Shown: positions 9,498 to 18,918, numbered from the stretch's first letter. The stretch: 64,000 nucleotides of DNA from Arthrobacter cheniae (GCF_003602275.1 NZ_QZVT01000005.1:134895-198894); one strand, 5' to 3'. Numbers and translations are program-made. The notes: generated from the sequence alone by a model not told the origin.

Positions 9498-10109
9498 ATG
9501 TCATACATCTGTCTCCTGCTTTCCGGAGCAGCTCTTCTGATCAACGGTCTCGGCCTGCTGGGCCGCGTGGCACCGCGCGATTCGGGATTCTTCAACCTGG
9601 TGATCGGCGTACTCCAACTGGTCATCGCCCTGCTGATCGCATCGACGGGAGGCCCGGAAGCCGCTGGTTCGGCCAGCGGAATCGTCCTGTTCGGTCTCAC
9701 CTACCTCTATGTGGGGCTGAGCTCGGTCGCCGGCCTCGGTTCCGCCGGCGTCGGCTGGTTCTGTGCCTTCGTCGCCGTTCTCGCAGTCGTGTTCGCCGGA
9801 ACTGCGGCCGACAGCGACCCCGTCAGTTCCGTGCTGTGGCTCGGTTGGGCGGTGCTCTGGAGTCTCTTCTTCCTGCTGCTCGCCCGCGGCGCCACGCGCC
9901 TCACACGAATCACCGCCTGGAGCGCGATCCTCGTCGGCACGTCCAGCACCGTAATTCCCGCCGTCCTCGGCCTCAACGGAGCATGGCCGTCGGGCGGTAC
10001 CTCTGTCATCGCTGCTGCCGCAGCCCTAGGTGTCCTGTTCGTCGTGGCCGCCACCATCAGCGCACGCCCCGTGCGTGTCCTTGCACCACCGGTACCCGTC
10101 GCAGCCTGA
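9498..10109 (+). CDS. AmiS/UreI-like small-molecule channel protein
   Basis: 203 residues from ATG 9498, with six to seven predicted membrane segments and almost no soluble loops. The N-terminus MSYICLLLSGAALLINGLGLL resembles the AmiS/UreI family of urea and short-chain amide channels. An in-frame upstream extension to 9408 would run through the riboswitch and is rejected. The SAM-IV leader and the following DszC-like monooxygenase 61 bases downstream suggest import of a small uncharged sulfur compound rather than urea (inference). No urease or amidase gene is nearby. Confidence 0.75.
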   Translation: MSYICLLLSGAALLINGLGLLGRVAPRDSGFFNLVIGVLQLVIALLIASTGGPEAAGSASGIVLFGLTYLYVGLSSVAGLGSAGVGWFCAFVAVLAVVFAGTAADSDPVSSVLWLGWAVLWSLFFLLLARGATRLTRITAWSAILVGTSSTVIPAVLGLNGAWPSGGTSVIAAAAALGVLFVVAATISARPVRVLAPPVPVAA

Positions 10110-10170
10110 CGCTCCTCTGCTTCCTCTCTCCCACCCTTCCCGTTCGATCTCCACCAGCGAAAGGTCCGAC

Positions 10171-11424
10171 ATGCCGACCCTGACCCACACCCCTCCGACC
10201 ACGGACGCGGATTACGAACTCCTGGCCGCCCGCTTCCGGCCCCTCTTCGCCGAGATCGCCGAGGGCGCGTCACGCCGCGAGCTCGACCATGAGCTGCCCC
10301 GGAAGGAGATTCGATCGCTCATCACTGCCGGGTTCGGAGCGTTGCGGGTGCCGGTCGCAGACGGCGGTCTCGGCGCCTCCCTGCCACAGCTCTTCCGCCT
10401 CCTCACCGAGCTGGCAGCTGCCGATTCGAACATCCCGCAAGCGCTGCGCGCGCACTTCGCCTTCGTCGAGGACCGCCTCGTCTCGACCGGCCCTCAGCGC
10501 GCAGTCTGGCTCAAGCGCTTCGTCGATGGCGAAACCGTCGGCAATTCGTGGACGGAGGTCGGCGGCGTCACGATCGGCGACGTCATCACCAAGGTGAGCC
10601 CCGACCCCGACAGGCACGACGGCGGCTTCCTCATCAGCGGCACCAAGTACTACTCGACCGGCAGCATCTTCGCGGACTGGATCGACACCTTCGCCCAGCG
10701 CACCGACAACGACGTCAAGGTGATCGCGGTGGTGAGCGCCCACCAGCCCGGGGTCACGCACGCCGACGACTGGAATGGTTTCGGCCAGCAGACAACCGGC
10801 TCCGGTACCTCGACCTTCGAGCGGGCGCGGGTCGACGCCGGGAACGTCATCGACTTCGACACCAGGTTCAAGTACCAGACGGCCTTCTACCAGGCGGTGC
10901 TGCTCGCCGTCCTGGCCGGGACCATCACTGCAGCCGAACGCGACGTCGCACACGAGGTGCGCAACCGGACCCGGATCTTCAGCCACGGCAATGCTTCGTC
11001 GTTCGCGGCCGACCCGCAGATCCTGCAGGTCATCGGAGAGGTCTCCGCAGCCGCTTACGCCGCGGACGCCACGGTCGAACGGGCCGCCCGCGCCCTGCAG
11101 CACGCCTATGAGGGTGCCTTCCTCGACGACGAGGCCGAGGACGAGCGGCGGAACGACGTCGCCGAACTCGAGACCGCGAAGGCGCAGGTGATCCTGACGG
11201 CACTTGCCACGAGGGCGACATCGGACGTCTTCAACGCGCTCGCCGCCTCCGGCGTGAGCACGGCGAAGAACTTCGATCGTCACTGGCGGAACGCGCGTAC
11301 GGCTGCCAACCATAACCCGTGGGTCTTCAAGGCGAGGATCATCGGGGACCACTCGGTGAACGGGGTCGTGCCGCCTCGGGTCTGGTCCATAGGGTCAGCA
11401 CCCTCGGGCGCCGCGAAAGCGTAA
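10171..11424 (+). CDS. DszC/SfnC-like flavin-dependent monooxygenase (acyl-CoA dehydrogenase fold)
   Basis: 417 residues from ATG 10171, with AAAGG upstream. The fold and length fit acyl-CoA dehydrogenase relatives, but the sequence follows the DszC/SfnC branch that uses FMNH2 and oxygen to oxidise organosulfur compounds: RELDHELPRKEI near the N-terminus, LITAGFGALRVPVADGG, and a C-terminal helix ending KNFDRHWRNARTAANHNP that is typical of the branch. It is the second gene behind the SAM-IV riboswitch, which supports a role in sulfur acquisition. A partner flavin reductase is not seen nearby. The exact substrate is unknown. Confidence 0.8.
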   Translation: MPTLTHTPPTTDADYELLAARFRPLFAEIAEGASRRELDHELPRKEIRSLITAGFGALRVPVADGGLGASLPQLFRLLTELAAADSNIPQALRAHFAFVEDRLVSTGPQRAVWLKRFVDGETVGNSWTEVGGVTIGDVITKVSPDPDRHDGGFLISGTKYYSTGSIFADWIDTFAQRTDNDVKVIAVVSAHQPGVTHADDWNGFGQQTTGSGTSTFERARVDAGNVIDFDTRFKYQTAFYQAVLLAVLAGTITAAERDVAHEVRNRTRIFSHGNASSFAADPQILQVIGEVSAAAYAADATVERAARALQHAYEGAFLDDEAEDERRNDVAELETAKAQVILTALATRATSDVFNALAASGVSTAKNFDRHWRNARTAANHNPWVFKARIIGDHSVNGVVPPRVWSIGSAPSGAAKA

Positions 11425-11498
11425 GCGACCGGAGCAATCAGGAGGTGGGGACACGGCCGTGCTGCCACCCTGTCCACCGCCCATGGCAGGGATGCTGC

Positions 11499-11530
11499 CC
11501 GCCGGAGCTGCAGGGCGACAGCTCCGGCGG
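11499..11530. terminator. GC-rich hairpin after the sulfur unit
   Basis: An 11-bp perfect inverted repeat (CCGCCGGAGCT and its complement) with a 10-base loop lies 75 bases after the monooxygenase stop. No T-run follows, so it is a candidate terminator or RNA-stabilising hairpin only. Confidence 0.5.
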
Positions 11531-11544
11531 AGGATGAGGTCCCG

Positions 11545-11817
11545 TTACCCGGTGTCGTCGCCGTGCGAACTCGAGTGCCTCGGCGCATGTACCGTCGGGC
11601 CATGTACCGTCGGGCAGCGGGCGGCCATCATCTCGCGGCGCTCGAGTTCGTCGAGTACGCGGTCCACCGCCTGCTCGGGCCACGGTGAGGAGCGATGTCC
11701 TGCCCGCGTGGCTTCAGGCCGGGAGCTACGCGGTACGGCACCCCGCTGGAGGAGCAGCAGATCCACTTGCGAAACGATGTGCAGGTCCGCGGGCAGGAAT
11801 CCTGAAAGATGTGGCAT
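11545..11817 (-). CDS. Small hypothetical protein
   Basis: 90 residues from ATG 11817, preceded by GGAAGGAC at a normal distance. The first 65 residues (MPHLSGFLPADLHIVSQVDL..., later PWPEQAVDRVLDELERREMM) look like a small helical protein. The tail contains a duplicated PTVHGPTVHA, encoded by a tandem 15-bp repeat (CATGTACCGTCGGGC twice, plus strand) near 11585-11615, which may be a recent slip. No family is recognised, and it could be a decaying gene. The rest of the stretch between 11425 and 12059 holds only the hairpin at 11499 and no other credible frame. Confidence 0.4.
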   Translation of the reverse strand: MPHLSGFLPADLHIVSQVDLLLLQRGAVPRSSRPEATRAGHRSSPWPEQAVDRVLDELERREMMAARCPTVHGPTVHAPRHSSSHGDDTG

Positions 11818-12059
11818 GGGGGCGTCCTTCCGAGTTGAGCAGGTGTCCTCCCCTCTTAGACGGTTCATCCGGCGCTAAGTCATCGCGGCGGCCACCCACT
11901 TCAGTGGAGGTCCGACGGCGGATAGGAGAACCGTGCAAGCGGACGCATCGATACCCCGGTGCCAAGCCGCCGGGGAGGATGCCCGGGACCGTCGCGGGCG
12001 GACCTTCCGGGCTGCCGGGTTGTCGGAACCCGATCATGCACCTAACTCTCGGCGCAGGG

Positions 12060-12680
12060 TCAGGACGGCGACGGCGCCTCGAGCGACTGCTGCCGCACCG
12101 CACTCACACGTTGGAATACCGTGACGACGCTGGCCAGTGCCAGGATCACGAGAACGGTGAGAAGGACGCCTTCGGGCAGGCCCAGCCCCGTCAGCCCCGT
12201 GACGACGAGGACGGATACGAGGCGTTCGGCGCGCTCCGCCAGGCCCACATTGGCCGTGAACCCGAGCGATTCTGCCTTGGCTCGCGCGTAGGAGACGATC
12301 ATGCCGAGGACCAGGCACGCGAGTGCCGCGATGGCGATGGCAGGGTTCTGCCCGCCCGTGAAGAACCAGATAGCGACGCCGGCGAAGAGCGCGCCGTCGG
12401 CGATGCGGTCCAGGGTCGAGTCGAGGAAGCTCCCCCACAGACCATCGTGGCCCTTCATGCGCGCCATGATGCCGTCGATCATGTCCGAGAAGACGAAGAG
12501 GGTGATGAAGACCGTGCCCCAGAACAACTGTCCCAGCGGGTAGAACACGAGGGCACCGCCGGCCACTCCGATGGTCCCGGCCACGGTGACGGCGTCGGGA
12601 GTGACGCCCCACCTGAGCAGGAGCCGCGCCAAGGGCGTGAGCAGCCGCGTGAAGAATCCCCTCGCATATTTGTTGAGCAT
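12060..12680 (-). CDS. pgsA: CDP-alcohol phosphatidyltransferase, phosphatidylinositol-phosphate synthase type
   Basis: 206 residues, six predicted membrane segments. The CDP-alcohol phosphotransferase motif is complete: Asp66, Asp69-Gly70, Ala73-Arg74, Gly83, Asp87 and Asp91 bind the metals and the CDP group. In actinobacteria the enzyme at this position (after thrS and the HIT gene) joins CDP-diacylglycerol and inositol phosphate, the first step toward PI and PI-mannosides; assignment to PIP rather than phosphatidylglycerol-phosphate synthesis is by synteny. Its ATG shares a base with the stop codon of the HIT gene (TGATG), implying translational coupling. No acyltransferase or pimA gene follows, unlike the usual order. 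Confidence 0.85.
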   Translation of the reverse strand: MLNKYARGFFTRLLTPLARLLLRWGVTPDAVTVAGTIGVAGGALVFYPLGQLFWGTVFITLFVFSDMIDGIMARMKGHDGLWGSFLDSTLDRIADGALFAGVAIWFFTGGQNPAIAIAALACLVLGMIVSYARAKAESLGFTANVGLAERAERLVSVLVVTGLTGLGLPEGVLLTVLVILALASVVTVFQRVSAVRQQSLEAPSPS

Positions 12681-13318
12681 CAGGACACCGACCCGGGAGT
12701 ACCACCCGTGGCGTCGCCTGCCGGCCAGGCCGCGGCCACCTGATCGCGGACCTCGCCGAGCGTCTGCGTGATGGCTTTGGTCTGCGCGATGATCGGCAGG
12801 AAGTTGCCGTCTCCGCCCCATCTCGGCACCACATGCTGATGGAGGTGCGCGGCGATGCCGGCGCCGCCGGTGACACCCTGGTTCATCCCGAGGTTGAAGC
12901 CCGACGGGTTGGAAACGTGGCGCAGGACGCGCATCGCGGTCTGCGTGAGTGACGCGATCTCCGCGGTCTCGGCTTCGTTGATGTCCGTGTAGTCGGGGAC
13001 GTGCCGGTAGGGACAGATGAGGAGGTGACCGGCGTTGTACGGGAAGAGGTTGAGCAGCACGAAGGCGTGGGCGCCACGGTGCACGATCAGGGATTCCTCG
13101 TCACTCAGTCCCGGAGCGTGGCAGAACGGGCAGGTCTCCTCCGACGTGACCTTGTCCTGTCCGCCCTTGATGTAGGCGAGGCGGTGCGGCGTCCACAGTC
13201 GTTGGAAAGCATCCGGGACGCCGGCAAGATCGAAGCCGTCCGTCACGGCAGCATCACCCGGATAGGCTCCCGCCGGTTGCCCGGCCGGGAGCCCGTTCGC
13301 AGCGTCCGCGTCCGCCAT
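12680..13318 (-). CDS. HIT-family nucleotide hydrolase/phosphorylase
   Basis: 212 residues with the histidine triad AAHLHQHVVPRW (His158, 160, 162); the central histidine is the catalytic nucleophile in the family, which acts on dinucleoside polyphosphates or AMP-linked compounds. A CPFCHA segment near residue 63 may bind zinc, as in Ap4A phosphorylase-like actinobacterial members. The start codon overlaps the thrS stop by one base, and its stop overlaps the next start, so it is the middle gene of a tightly coupled operon. Cytosolic. Confidence 0.92.
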   Translation of the reverse strand: MADADAANGLPAGQPAGAYPGDAAVTDGFDLAGVPDAFQRLWTPHRLAYIKGGQDKVTSEETCPFCHAPGLSDEESLIVHRGAHAFVLLNLFPYNAGHLLICPYRHVPDYTDINEAETAEIASLTQTAMRVLRHVSNPSGFNLGMNQGVTGGAGIAAHLHQHVVPRWGGDGNFLPIIAQTKAITQTLGEVRDQVAAAWPAGDATGGTPGSVS

Positions 13319-15330
13319 CAGGGAGTAGCCTCCCTGCTGCGAACCGCCTCCACGATTCGGCGGACGGCCTCGTCCACAGGCACCTGATTGTCCTGGCTGC
13401 CGTCCCGGAACCTGAAGGAAACGGCGTTGGCCTCCTGGTCCTCGCCCCCTGCAATGAGCACGAACGGCACCTTCTCCTTGCTGGCTGTTCGGATCTTCTT
13501 CGGGAAACGGTCAGAGCCGGCGTCGACGTGCGCCCGGATGCCCTCGGCCTTGAGCTTGTCGACGACGTCGTACAGGTAGTCGTTGAAGGCCTCGGCGACA
13601 GGAACGGCGAGGACCTGCACGGGTGCAAGCCAGGCCGGGAATGCTCCGGCATAGTGTTCGGTGAGCACTCCCATGAAGCGCTCGATCGACCCGAACAGGG
13701 CCCGGTGGATCATCACCGGGCGCTGGCGGGTGCCGTCGGCGGCCTGGTATTCGAGTTCGAAGCGGTCGGGCAGGTTGAAGTCGAGCTGGATCGTCGACAT
13801 CTGCCAGGTGCGCCCGATCGCGTCGCGCGCCTGCACCGAGATCTTGGGCCCGTAGAACGCAGCTCCCCCGGGATCGGGCACGAGGTCCAGCCCGGAGGCC
13901 TCCGCGACCTCCGCGAGCGTGCGGGTGGCCTCGTCCCAGATCTCATCGGATCCGACGGACTTCTCCGGGTTGCGCGTCGAGAGCTCCAGGTAGAAGTCCT
14001 CGAGGCCGTAGTCCTTCAACAGTCCGAGGACGAAGTTCAGCGTTCCCGTCAGCTCGTCCTTCATCTGCTCGCGCGTGCAGTAGATGTGGGCGTCGTCCTG
14101 CGTCATGCCGCGGACGCGCGTCAGGCCGTGCACCACACCGGACTTCTCGTACCGGTAGACGGAACCGAACTCGAACAGGCGCAGTGGCAGTTCGCGGTAG
14201 GACCGGCCCCGGGACCTGAAGATCAGGTTGTGCATGGGGCAGTTCATCGGCTTGAGGTAGTAGTCCTGCCCGGGCTTGCGCACCGTGCCGTCCTCGTTGA
14301 GCTCCTCGTCGACGTGCATCGCCGGGAACATGCCGTCGCGGTACCAGTCGAGGTGGCCGGAGACCTCGTAGAGGTGGCCCTTCGTGATGTGCGGTGTGTA
14401 GACGAACTCGTATCCGGCGTCGGTGTGGCGCTGGCGCGAGTAGTCCTCCATGGCCTTGCGGATGATGCCGCCCTTGGGGTGGAACACCGGCAGGCCCGAG
14501 CCGAGCTCGTCGGGGAAGGAGAACAGGTCGAGCTCCGTGCCGAGACGCCGGTGATCGCGGCGCTCCGCCTCGGCCAGGCGTTCCTGGTAGGCCTTCAGCG
14601 CGTCCTTCGTGGGCCACGCCGTACCGTAGATGCGCTGCAGCTGCTTGTTCTTCTCGCTCCCGCGCCAGTAGGCGGCGGCGGAGCGGGTGAGCGCGTACGC
14701 GTTGGAGATGAGCTTCGTGTTGGGCAGGTGCGGGCCGCGGCAGAGGTCCTGCCAGACGACGTCGCCGGACTTGCGGTCCACGTTGTCGTAGATGGTCAGG
14801 TCACCGGCGCCGACCTCGACGGAGGCGCCGTCCTCGTCCGTCGCCCCGCCCTTCAGCCCGATGAGCTCGAGCTTGTACGGCTCGTTCTTCATCGCCTCGC
14901 GGGCTTCGTCCTCGGACACGACGCGGCGCACGAAGCGCTGGTTGGTGTTGACGATCTTCAGCATCATCTTCTCGAGCTGCTTGAGCTCGTCCGGCGTGAA
15001 GGGCTCCTCGACGTCGAAATCGAAATAGAAGCCGTCGGTGATGTATGGGCCGATGCCGAGCTTGGCACCCGGACGCAACTGCTGGACCGCCTGCGCCATG
15101 ACGTGGGCGGCGGAGTGCCGGAGCACCTCGAGGCCCGCGGGATCCTCGAGCGTGATGCCCTCCACGGATGCGCCGTCGGGCAGTTCCTGGTCGAGGTCCT
15201 TCAGCTCCCCGTCGACCCGCATGACGACGACGTCTCGCCGCTCTCCGAACAGCTCAGCGCCGGTGGTGCCCGTGGTCGCCTGTTTCTCTTCGCCGTCGAC
15301 GATGAGTTTCATGGACTGGGGCGCTGACAC
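13318..15330 (-). CDS. thrS: Threonyl-tRNA synthetase
   Basis: 670 residues, full length. An N-terminal TGS domain (about 1-75) is followed by the editing domain and by the class II catalytic core. Visible marks: [20 protein letters not shown] (zinc cysteine, motif 2 region), [20 protein letters not shown], and motif 3 [18 protein letters not shown]; the C-terminal anticodon-binding domain ends near [13 protein letters not shown]. It charges tRNA-Thr with threonine in the cytosol. First gene of the thrS-HIT-pgsA operon, with one-base overlaps between genes. Confidence 0.98.
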   Translation of the reverse strand: MSAPQSMKLIVDGEEKQATTGTTGAELFGERRDVVVMRVDGELKDLDQELPDGASVEGITLEDPAGLEVLRHSAAHVMAQAVQQLRPGAKLGIGPYITDGFYFDFDVEEPFTPDELKQLEKMMLKIVNTNQRFVRRVVSEDEAREAMKNEPYKLELIGLKGGATDEDGASVEVGAGDLTIYDNVDRKSGDVVWQDLCRGPHLPNTKLISNAYALTRSAAAYWRGSEKNKQLQRIYGTAWPTKDALKAYQERLAEAERRDHRRLGTELDLFSFPDELGSGLPVFHPKGGIIRKAMEDYSRQRHTDAGYEFVYTPHITKGHLYEVSGHLDWYRDGMFPAMHVDEELNEDGTVRKPGQDYYLKPMNCPMHNLIFRSRGRSYRELPLRLFEFGSVYRYEKSGVVHGLTRVRGMTQDDAHIYCTREQMKDELTGTLNFVLGLLKDYGLEDFYLELSTRNPEKSVGSDEIWDEATRTLAEVAEASGLDLVPDPGGAAFYGPKISVQARDAIGRTWQMSTIQLDFNLPDRFELEYQAADGTRQRPVMIHRALFGSIERFMGVLTEHYAGAFPAWLAPVQVLAVPVAEAFNDYLYDVVDKLKAEGIRAHVDAGSDRFPKKIRTASKEKVPFVLIAGGEDQEANAVSFRFRDGSQDNQVPVDEAVRRIVEAVRSREATP

Positions 15331-15528
15331 GGGCGGTCTCCTCGGTGCTGGGAAAGATGGGTGCCCCTGCGGGGCGCGACGCCTCCCGGTAGGACAGGGA
15401 ATCGCCGTCCTGATCGTATCGGGTGGCCGCGGGGCCGACCAACAAGCTCGCCGCCGTGCGTCGACTCCGCCCTCCGGCGGAACGTGGCGGACTACCGCAC
15501 GGCCCTACGGCGTGGCGCGGAGCGGACG

Positions 15529-15831
15529 TCAGGGCTCCCGACGCACCCGCAGCTCGAACTCGATGAACGCCGAGATCATGGCGCGGTAGGTGTGCTCGAC
15601 GACCGTCGGATCGACACCGAGCTTCGAGGCGTAGCCGCGGACGTTCGTGATGACCTGCTCGACGCGCGCGGGGGCGCGCACCGAAGCGTCGTCGCGCTTC
15701 AGCGTCCCCGCCCTGCGGACGAGGCGCTCCCTGCGGGAGATCAGGGACACGATCTGCTCGTCCACCTCGTTGATGGCGTCACGTACCGCCATCAACTGCT
15801 GTGCATTCTGCTCTTCGTCTTCTCCGGCCAT
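15529..15831 (-). CDS. Chorismate mutase, AroQ class
   Basis: 100 residues, all helical. The pattern LMAVRDAINEVDEQIVSLISRRERLV...AGTLKRD, followed by ARVEQVITNVRGYASKLGVDPTVVE, is the AroQ fold with the expected Arg, Lys and Glu active-site positions. It converts chorismate to prephenate for Phe and Tyr synthesis. No signal peptide, so it is the intracellular type. It stands alone on the minus strand about 200 bases upstream of thrS; the gap between 15331 and 15528 shows no feature I can name. Confidence 0.9.
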   Translation of the reverse strand: MAGEDEEQNAQQLMAVRDAINEVDEQIVSLISRRERLVRRAGTLKRDDASVRAPARVEQVITNVRGYASKLGVDPTVVEHTYRAMISAFIEFELRVRREP

Positions 15832-15980
15832 CCCGTGAGCCTACCGGTGCAGGTGTCCTCGCGGAGCACCGGGCAAGGAATGCCACAGCGGCGCGCCGTG
15901 TTGACGCGTGTGCGGGCAGATCAGCCGCCATCCATCGATACACAGCTGCGGGACCACCGCACGCAGACCTGAGGAGCACC

Positions 15981-16238
15981 GTGGACTACACGCCAGAAGC
16001 CGGATCCATCACCATGTTCTCGACCTCGTGGTGCGGCTACTGCCGTCGCCTGAAGTCGCAGCTCGACGCCCAGGGGATCGGCTACAACGAGGTCAACATC
16101 GAGCAGGTCGAGGGGACCGCGGAACTCGTGGAGTCGCTGAACGGCGGCAACCAGACCGTGCCCACGGTGATCTTCCCCGATGGCACCACGGCCACGAATC
16201 CTTCCCTCGCCGAGGTGAAGACGAAGCTCGCGGTCTAG
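15981..16238 (+). CDS. Mycoredoxin (glutaredoxin-like)
   Basis: 85 residues from GTG 15981, with GAGGAGCACC as ribosome binding site. The active site WCGYC (Cys18, Cys21) and the cis-proline strand QTVPTVIF are typical of mycoredoxin-1, which reduces mycothiol-protein mixed disulfides in the cytosol. The start is set by the ribosome binding site; the frame is open further upstream but lacks similarity there. The mycothiol-linked mscR gene lies about 95 bases downstream in the same direction, consistent with a shared mycothiol theme. Confidence 0.9.
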   Translation: MDYTPEAGSITMFSTSWCGYCRRLKSQLDAQGIGYNEVNIEQVEGTAELVESLNGGNQTVPTVIFPDGTTATNPSLAEVKTKLAV

Positions 16239-16333
16239 CCTCACTTGCCCGCCCTCGCCGGCCGTCCCCCATATGCTGGGACCGGTGGCTCCCTCGACGG
16301 GACCACCGCTCCTAGCGGAAGGACAGCAAGAAC

Positions 16334-17419
16334 ATGGTGCATAGAGTTCAGGGCGTCGTGGTGCGGGCGAAGGATGCCCCCGCCGCGATAGAGACAATCC
16401 TGGTGCCGGATCCGGGGCCGGGTGAGGCCTTGGTCGACATCCTGACCTGCGGTGTCTGCCACACCGACCTCCAATACAAGCAGGGCGGCATCAATGATGA
16501 TTTCCCCTTCCTGCTGGGCCATGAGGCCACCGGCGTCGTGAGCGCGGTCGGCGACGATGTCACCACGGTGGCCCCCGGCGACCGCGTGATCCTAAACTGG
16601 CGTGCTGTCTGCGGCGAATGCCGCGCCTGCCGCCGAGGAGAGCCGCAGTACTGCTTCAACACCCACAACGCCACGCAGAAGATGACGCTCGAGGACGGCA
16701 CCGAGCTGTCACCGGCACTCGGCATCGGGGCCTTCACGGAGAAGACACTCGTTGCCGCGGGCCAGTGCACGAAGGTGGATCCTGCAGCGGATGCCGCCGC
16801 CGTGGGGCTGCTCGGCTGCGGTGTGATGGCCGGCATCGGTGCGGCCATCAACACCGGCAACGTCTCCCGCGGGGACTCGGTCGCCGTCATCGGCGCCGGC
16901 GGAGTGGGCATTGCAGCCATCGCCGGTTCGAAGCTCGCCGGTGCCACCACGATCATCGCCGTGGACATCGACAACCGGAAGCTGGACCTGGCGAAGGGCC
17001 TGGGCGCCACGCACGCCGTCAACTCCCAGGAGGAGGATGCGGTCGAGGCCATCCGCGCACTCACCGGCGGCAACGGGGCCGACGTCGTGATCGACGCCGT
17101 CGGACGCCCGGAGACCTACAAGCAGGCGTTCTACGCACGCGACCTCGCCGGAACGGTGGTCCTCGTCGGGGTTCCCACGCCGGACATGACCCTCGAGCTC
17201 CCCCTGCTCGACGTCTTCAGCCGTGGCGGCTCGCTGAAATCCTCCTGGTACGGCGACTGCCTGCCCAGCCGGGACTTCCCGATGCTCGTCAGCCACTACC
17301 TGCAGGGCAACCTCGACCTGGACGCCTTCATCACCGAGCGCATCACCCTCGATCAGGTCGAAGAGGCCTTCGAGAAGATGCACGGCGGCACCGTCCTCCG
17401 TTCGGTGGTGGAGCTCTGA
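16334..17419 (+). CDS. mscR: S-(hydroxymethyl)mycothiol dehydrogenase (mycothiol-dependent formaldehyde dehydrogenase)
   Basis: 361 residues, zinc-dependent medium-chain dehydrogenase. Catalytic zinc site CGVCHTD, glycine-rich GHEATG, structural-zinc cysteines in [15 protein letters not shown], and Rossmann motif VIGAGGVG are all intact. Start and end match MscR proteins, which oxidise the formaldehyde-mycothiol adduct to S-formylmycothiol with NAD+ and also act as nitrosomycothiol reductase. AAGGACAGC precedes the ATG. Its stop overlaps the next gene's start (TGATG), linking it with a metallo-hydrolase. Confidence 0.92.
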   Translation: MVHRVQGVVVRAKDAPAAIETILVPDPGPGEALVDILTCGVCHTDLQYKQGGINDDFPFLLGHEATGVVSAVGDDVTTVAPGDRVILNWRAVCGECRACRRGEPQYCFNTHNATQKMTLEDGTELSPALGIGAFTEKTLVAAGQCTKVDPAADAAAVGLLGCGVMAGIGAAINTGNVSRGDSVAVIGAGGVGIAAIAGSKLAGATTIIAVDIDNRKLDLAKGLGATHAVNSQEEDAVEAIRALTGGNGADVVIDAVGRPETYKQAFYARDLAGTVVLVGVPTPDMTLELPLLDVFSRGGSLKSSWYGDCLPSRDFPMLVSHYLQGNLDLDAFITERITLDQVEEAFEKMHGGTVLRSVVEL

Positions 17420-18048
17420 TGGCGGCGCGGATCGAGCACCTCGTCACCTCCGGCACCTTCTCGCTGGACGGCGGCACGTGGGACGTCGACAACAATGTAT
17501 GGGTCATCGGCGACGACGTGGAGTGCGTGGTGATCGACGCACCGCATGACGCGGCGGCGATCGTCGACCAGGTGAACGGGAGGGTTGTCCGCGCGATCCT
17601 CCTGACCCATGCCCACGATGACCACATCCGGGCCGTTCGGGACCTGTTCGACGTCGTGCATGCTCCCATCTACCTGCACGCCGCCGACCGGGAGCTGTGG
17701 AACATGGTGTTCCCCGAGCTCAGCCCGGACCAGTGGATCAGCGACGGCGACACGATCGACGTCGCAGGGGTCACCCTCACCGCACTCCACACCCCTGGCC
17801 ATTCGCCGGGGTCCGTGTGCTACTACCTCGAGGAGGCGGGCACGGTGTTCACCGGCGACACGCTCTTCCAGGGAGGGCCGGGAGCCACGGGTCGCTCGTA
17901 CAGCGACTTCCCGACCATCATCGAGTCCATCCGTACCCGCCTGCTGACCCTGCCCGCCGACACCATTGCGCGGACCGGGCACGGGGACAGCACCACCATC
18001 GGTGATGAGGCTCCACACCTCGAGGAGTGGATCCAGCGCGGACACTGA
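17419..18048 (+). CDS. Metallo-beta-lactamase-fold hydrolase coupled to mscR
   Basis: 209 residues from ATG 17419, overlapping the mscR stop by one base. The motif LTHAHDDHIRAV supplies the HxHxDH metal site; HTPGHSPGSV, FTGDTLF and the terminal GHGD complete the glyoxalase-II-like binuclear site. Such a gene commonly follows mscR in actinobacteria. By analogy with S-formylglutathione hydrolase in the glutathione pathway, the likely job is hydrolysis of S-formylmycothiol to formate and mycothiol (inference). Cytosolic. Confidence 0.85.
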   Translation: MAARIEHLVTSGTFSLDGGTWDVDNNVWVIGDDVECVVIDAPHDAAAIVDQVNGRVVRAILLTHAHDDHIRAVRDLFDVVHAPIYLHAADRELWNMVFPELSPDQWISDGDTIDVAGVTLTALHTPGHSPGSVCYYLEEAGTVFTGDTLFQGGPGATGRSYSDFPTIIESIRTRLLTLPADTIARTGHGDSTTIGDEAPHLEEWIQRGH

Positions 18049-18056
18049 CCGCGCCA

Positions 18057-18093
18057 GGCGTCCTGCCCTTCCCGTCAGGAGGGGCGGGACGCC
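18057..18093. terminator. Hairpin between convergent genes
   Basis: A 12-bp stem with one G-T type mismatch (GGCGTCCTGCCC against GGGCGGGACGCC) and a 13-base loop lies at the meeting point of the convergent hydrolase and lipoate ligase-like genes, overlapping the end of the latter. A probable two-way terminator. Confidence 0.6.
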
Positions 18094-18824
18094 ACCTCCG
18101 CTGGAGCTGCGTGCAGGTCCAGGACAGCGGCGTAGGCTGCCAGCAGGGCGTCCTGGACGGCGTCGACGGTGACCCCGGGCACCAGGTCCTCGGCCGCTCC
18201 GGCGGTCGCCGGTTCCCAGCCGAGGCCGAGCGCCGCATAGACATCCGTGAGGACGGAACGCAGTGGGCGCGAGTCCTCGACGACGACGACGGACGAGAAC
18301 AGCCACGCTCCCGCGATGACGCGCTGGGCGGTGCCGACGAGCTTGATGGCCGGGACGCCGTTACGCCGCCCATGCACGCTGAACTCACCCGGGCAGTACT
18401 CGCCGGGAACCTCACCCACGTGTGCGTCGATCCCTACAGCGGCGAGTACGTCCGCGAAGAAGTTCCCGAACGCCGCGAACCGCAGATGCGTCCCCGCGAC
18501 GGCGTCGGGCGCCGGCTCGATGTGGTCGATGACCAGGCATCCCCGGTGGTACGCGGCCGCCCGACCTCCGGCCCGGCGCACGAGCGGCGCGAAACCACTG
18601 TCTGCCGCGGCCCTGCCGGCGTCGACGAAACCGGGTAGCCGTGCGTCCCGTTGCCCGAAAGCCACCGTGGGGCTCGGGCGGTAGAGACGGAGTGTCGGCG
18701 GGCGTTTCCCGTCCGCCACGTCGCGCAGGAGGCTGATCCCCCGGCCGAGTTCTGCGGCGGCGTCAACGGAGGCGGGGTCCGTGACGAGTTCGAGCCCGCC
18801 TGCGCCGTTCCACGAAGTGCTCAT
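18075..18824 (-). CDS. Lipoate-protein ligase A-like protein
   Basis: 249 residues from ATG 18824. The biotin/lipoate ligase fold is shown by LRLYRPSPTVAFGQRD, the RRAGGRAAAYHRGCLV strand (equivalent to the ligase RRxGGG site) and the GRRNGVPAIKLVGTAQRVI region, with the lysine that contacts lipoyl-AMP. The family attaches or transfers lipoyl/octanoyl groups. GGG is replaced by GGR, so activity is not certain. The frame stays open upstream to 19529 as the antisense of the esterase, and that extension is rejected. No lipoyl-domain enzyme gene is nearby. Confidence 0.78.
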   Translation of the reverse strand: MSTSWNGAGGLELVTDPASVDAAAELGRGISLLRDVADGKRPPTLRLYRPSPTVAFGQRDARLPGFVDAGRAAADSGFAPLVRRAGGRAAAYHRGCLVIDHIEPAPDAVAGTHLRFAAFGNFFADVLAAVGIDAHVGEVPGEYCPGEFSVHGRRNGVPAIKLVGTAQRVIAGAWLFSSVVVVEDSRPLRSVLTDVYAALGLGWEPATAGAAEDLVPGVTVDAVQDALLAAYAAVLDLHAAPAEVASRPS

Positions 18825-18918
18825 TCGTCCATCGTAGGCAGTGGGTCGAACGGCAGACGCCACGTCCGGATCCGGCCAGATTCCGCCGGAAGCCCTTCCG
18901 GTGTCGGTGCCGCTCGCA

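Noticed and set aside
13528-15327. 599-codon plus-strand open frame opposite thrS
   Set aside because: Antisense shadow of a highly conserved synthetase in GC-rich DNA; its composition (Val/Glu/Leu/Arg-rich) mirrors thrS codons and it has no domain pattern.
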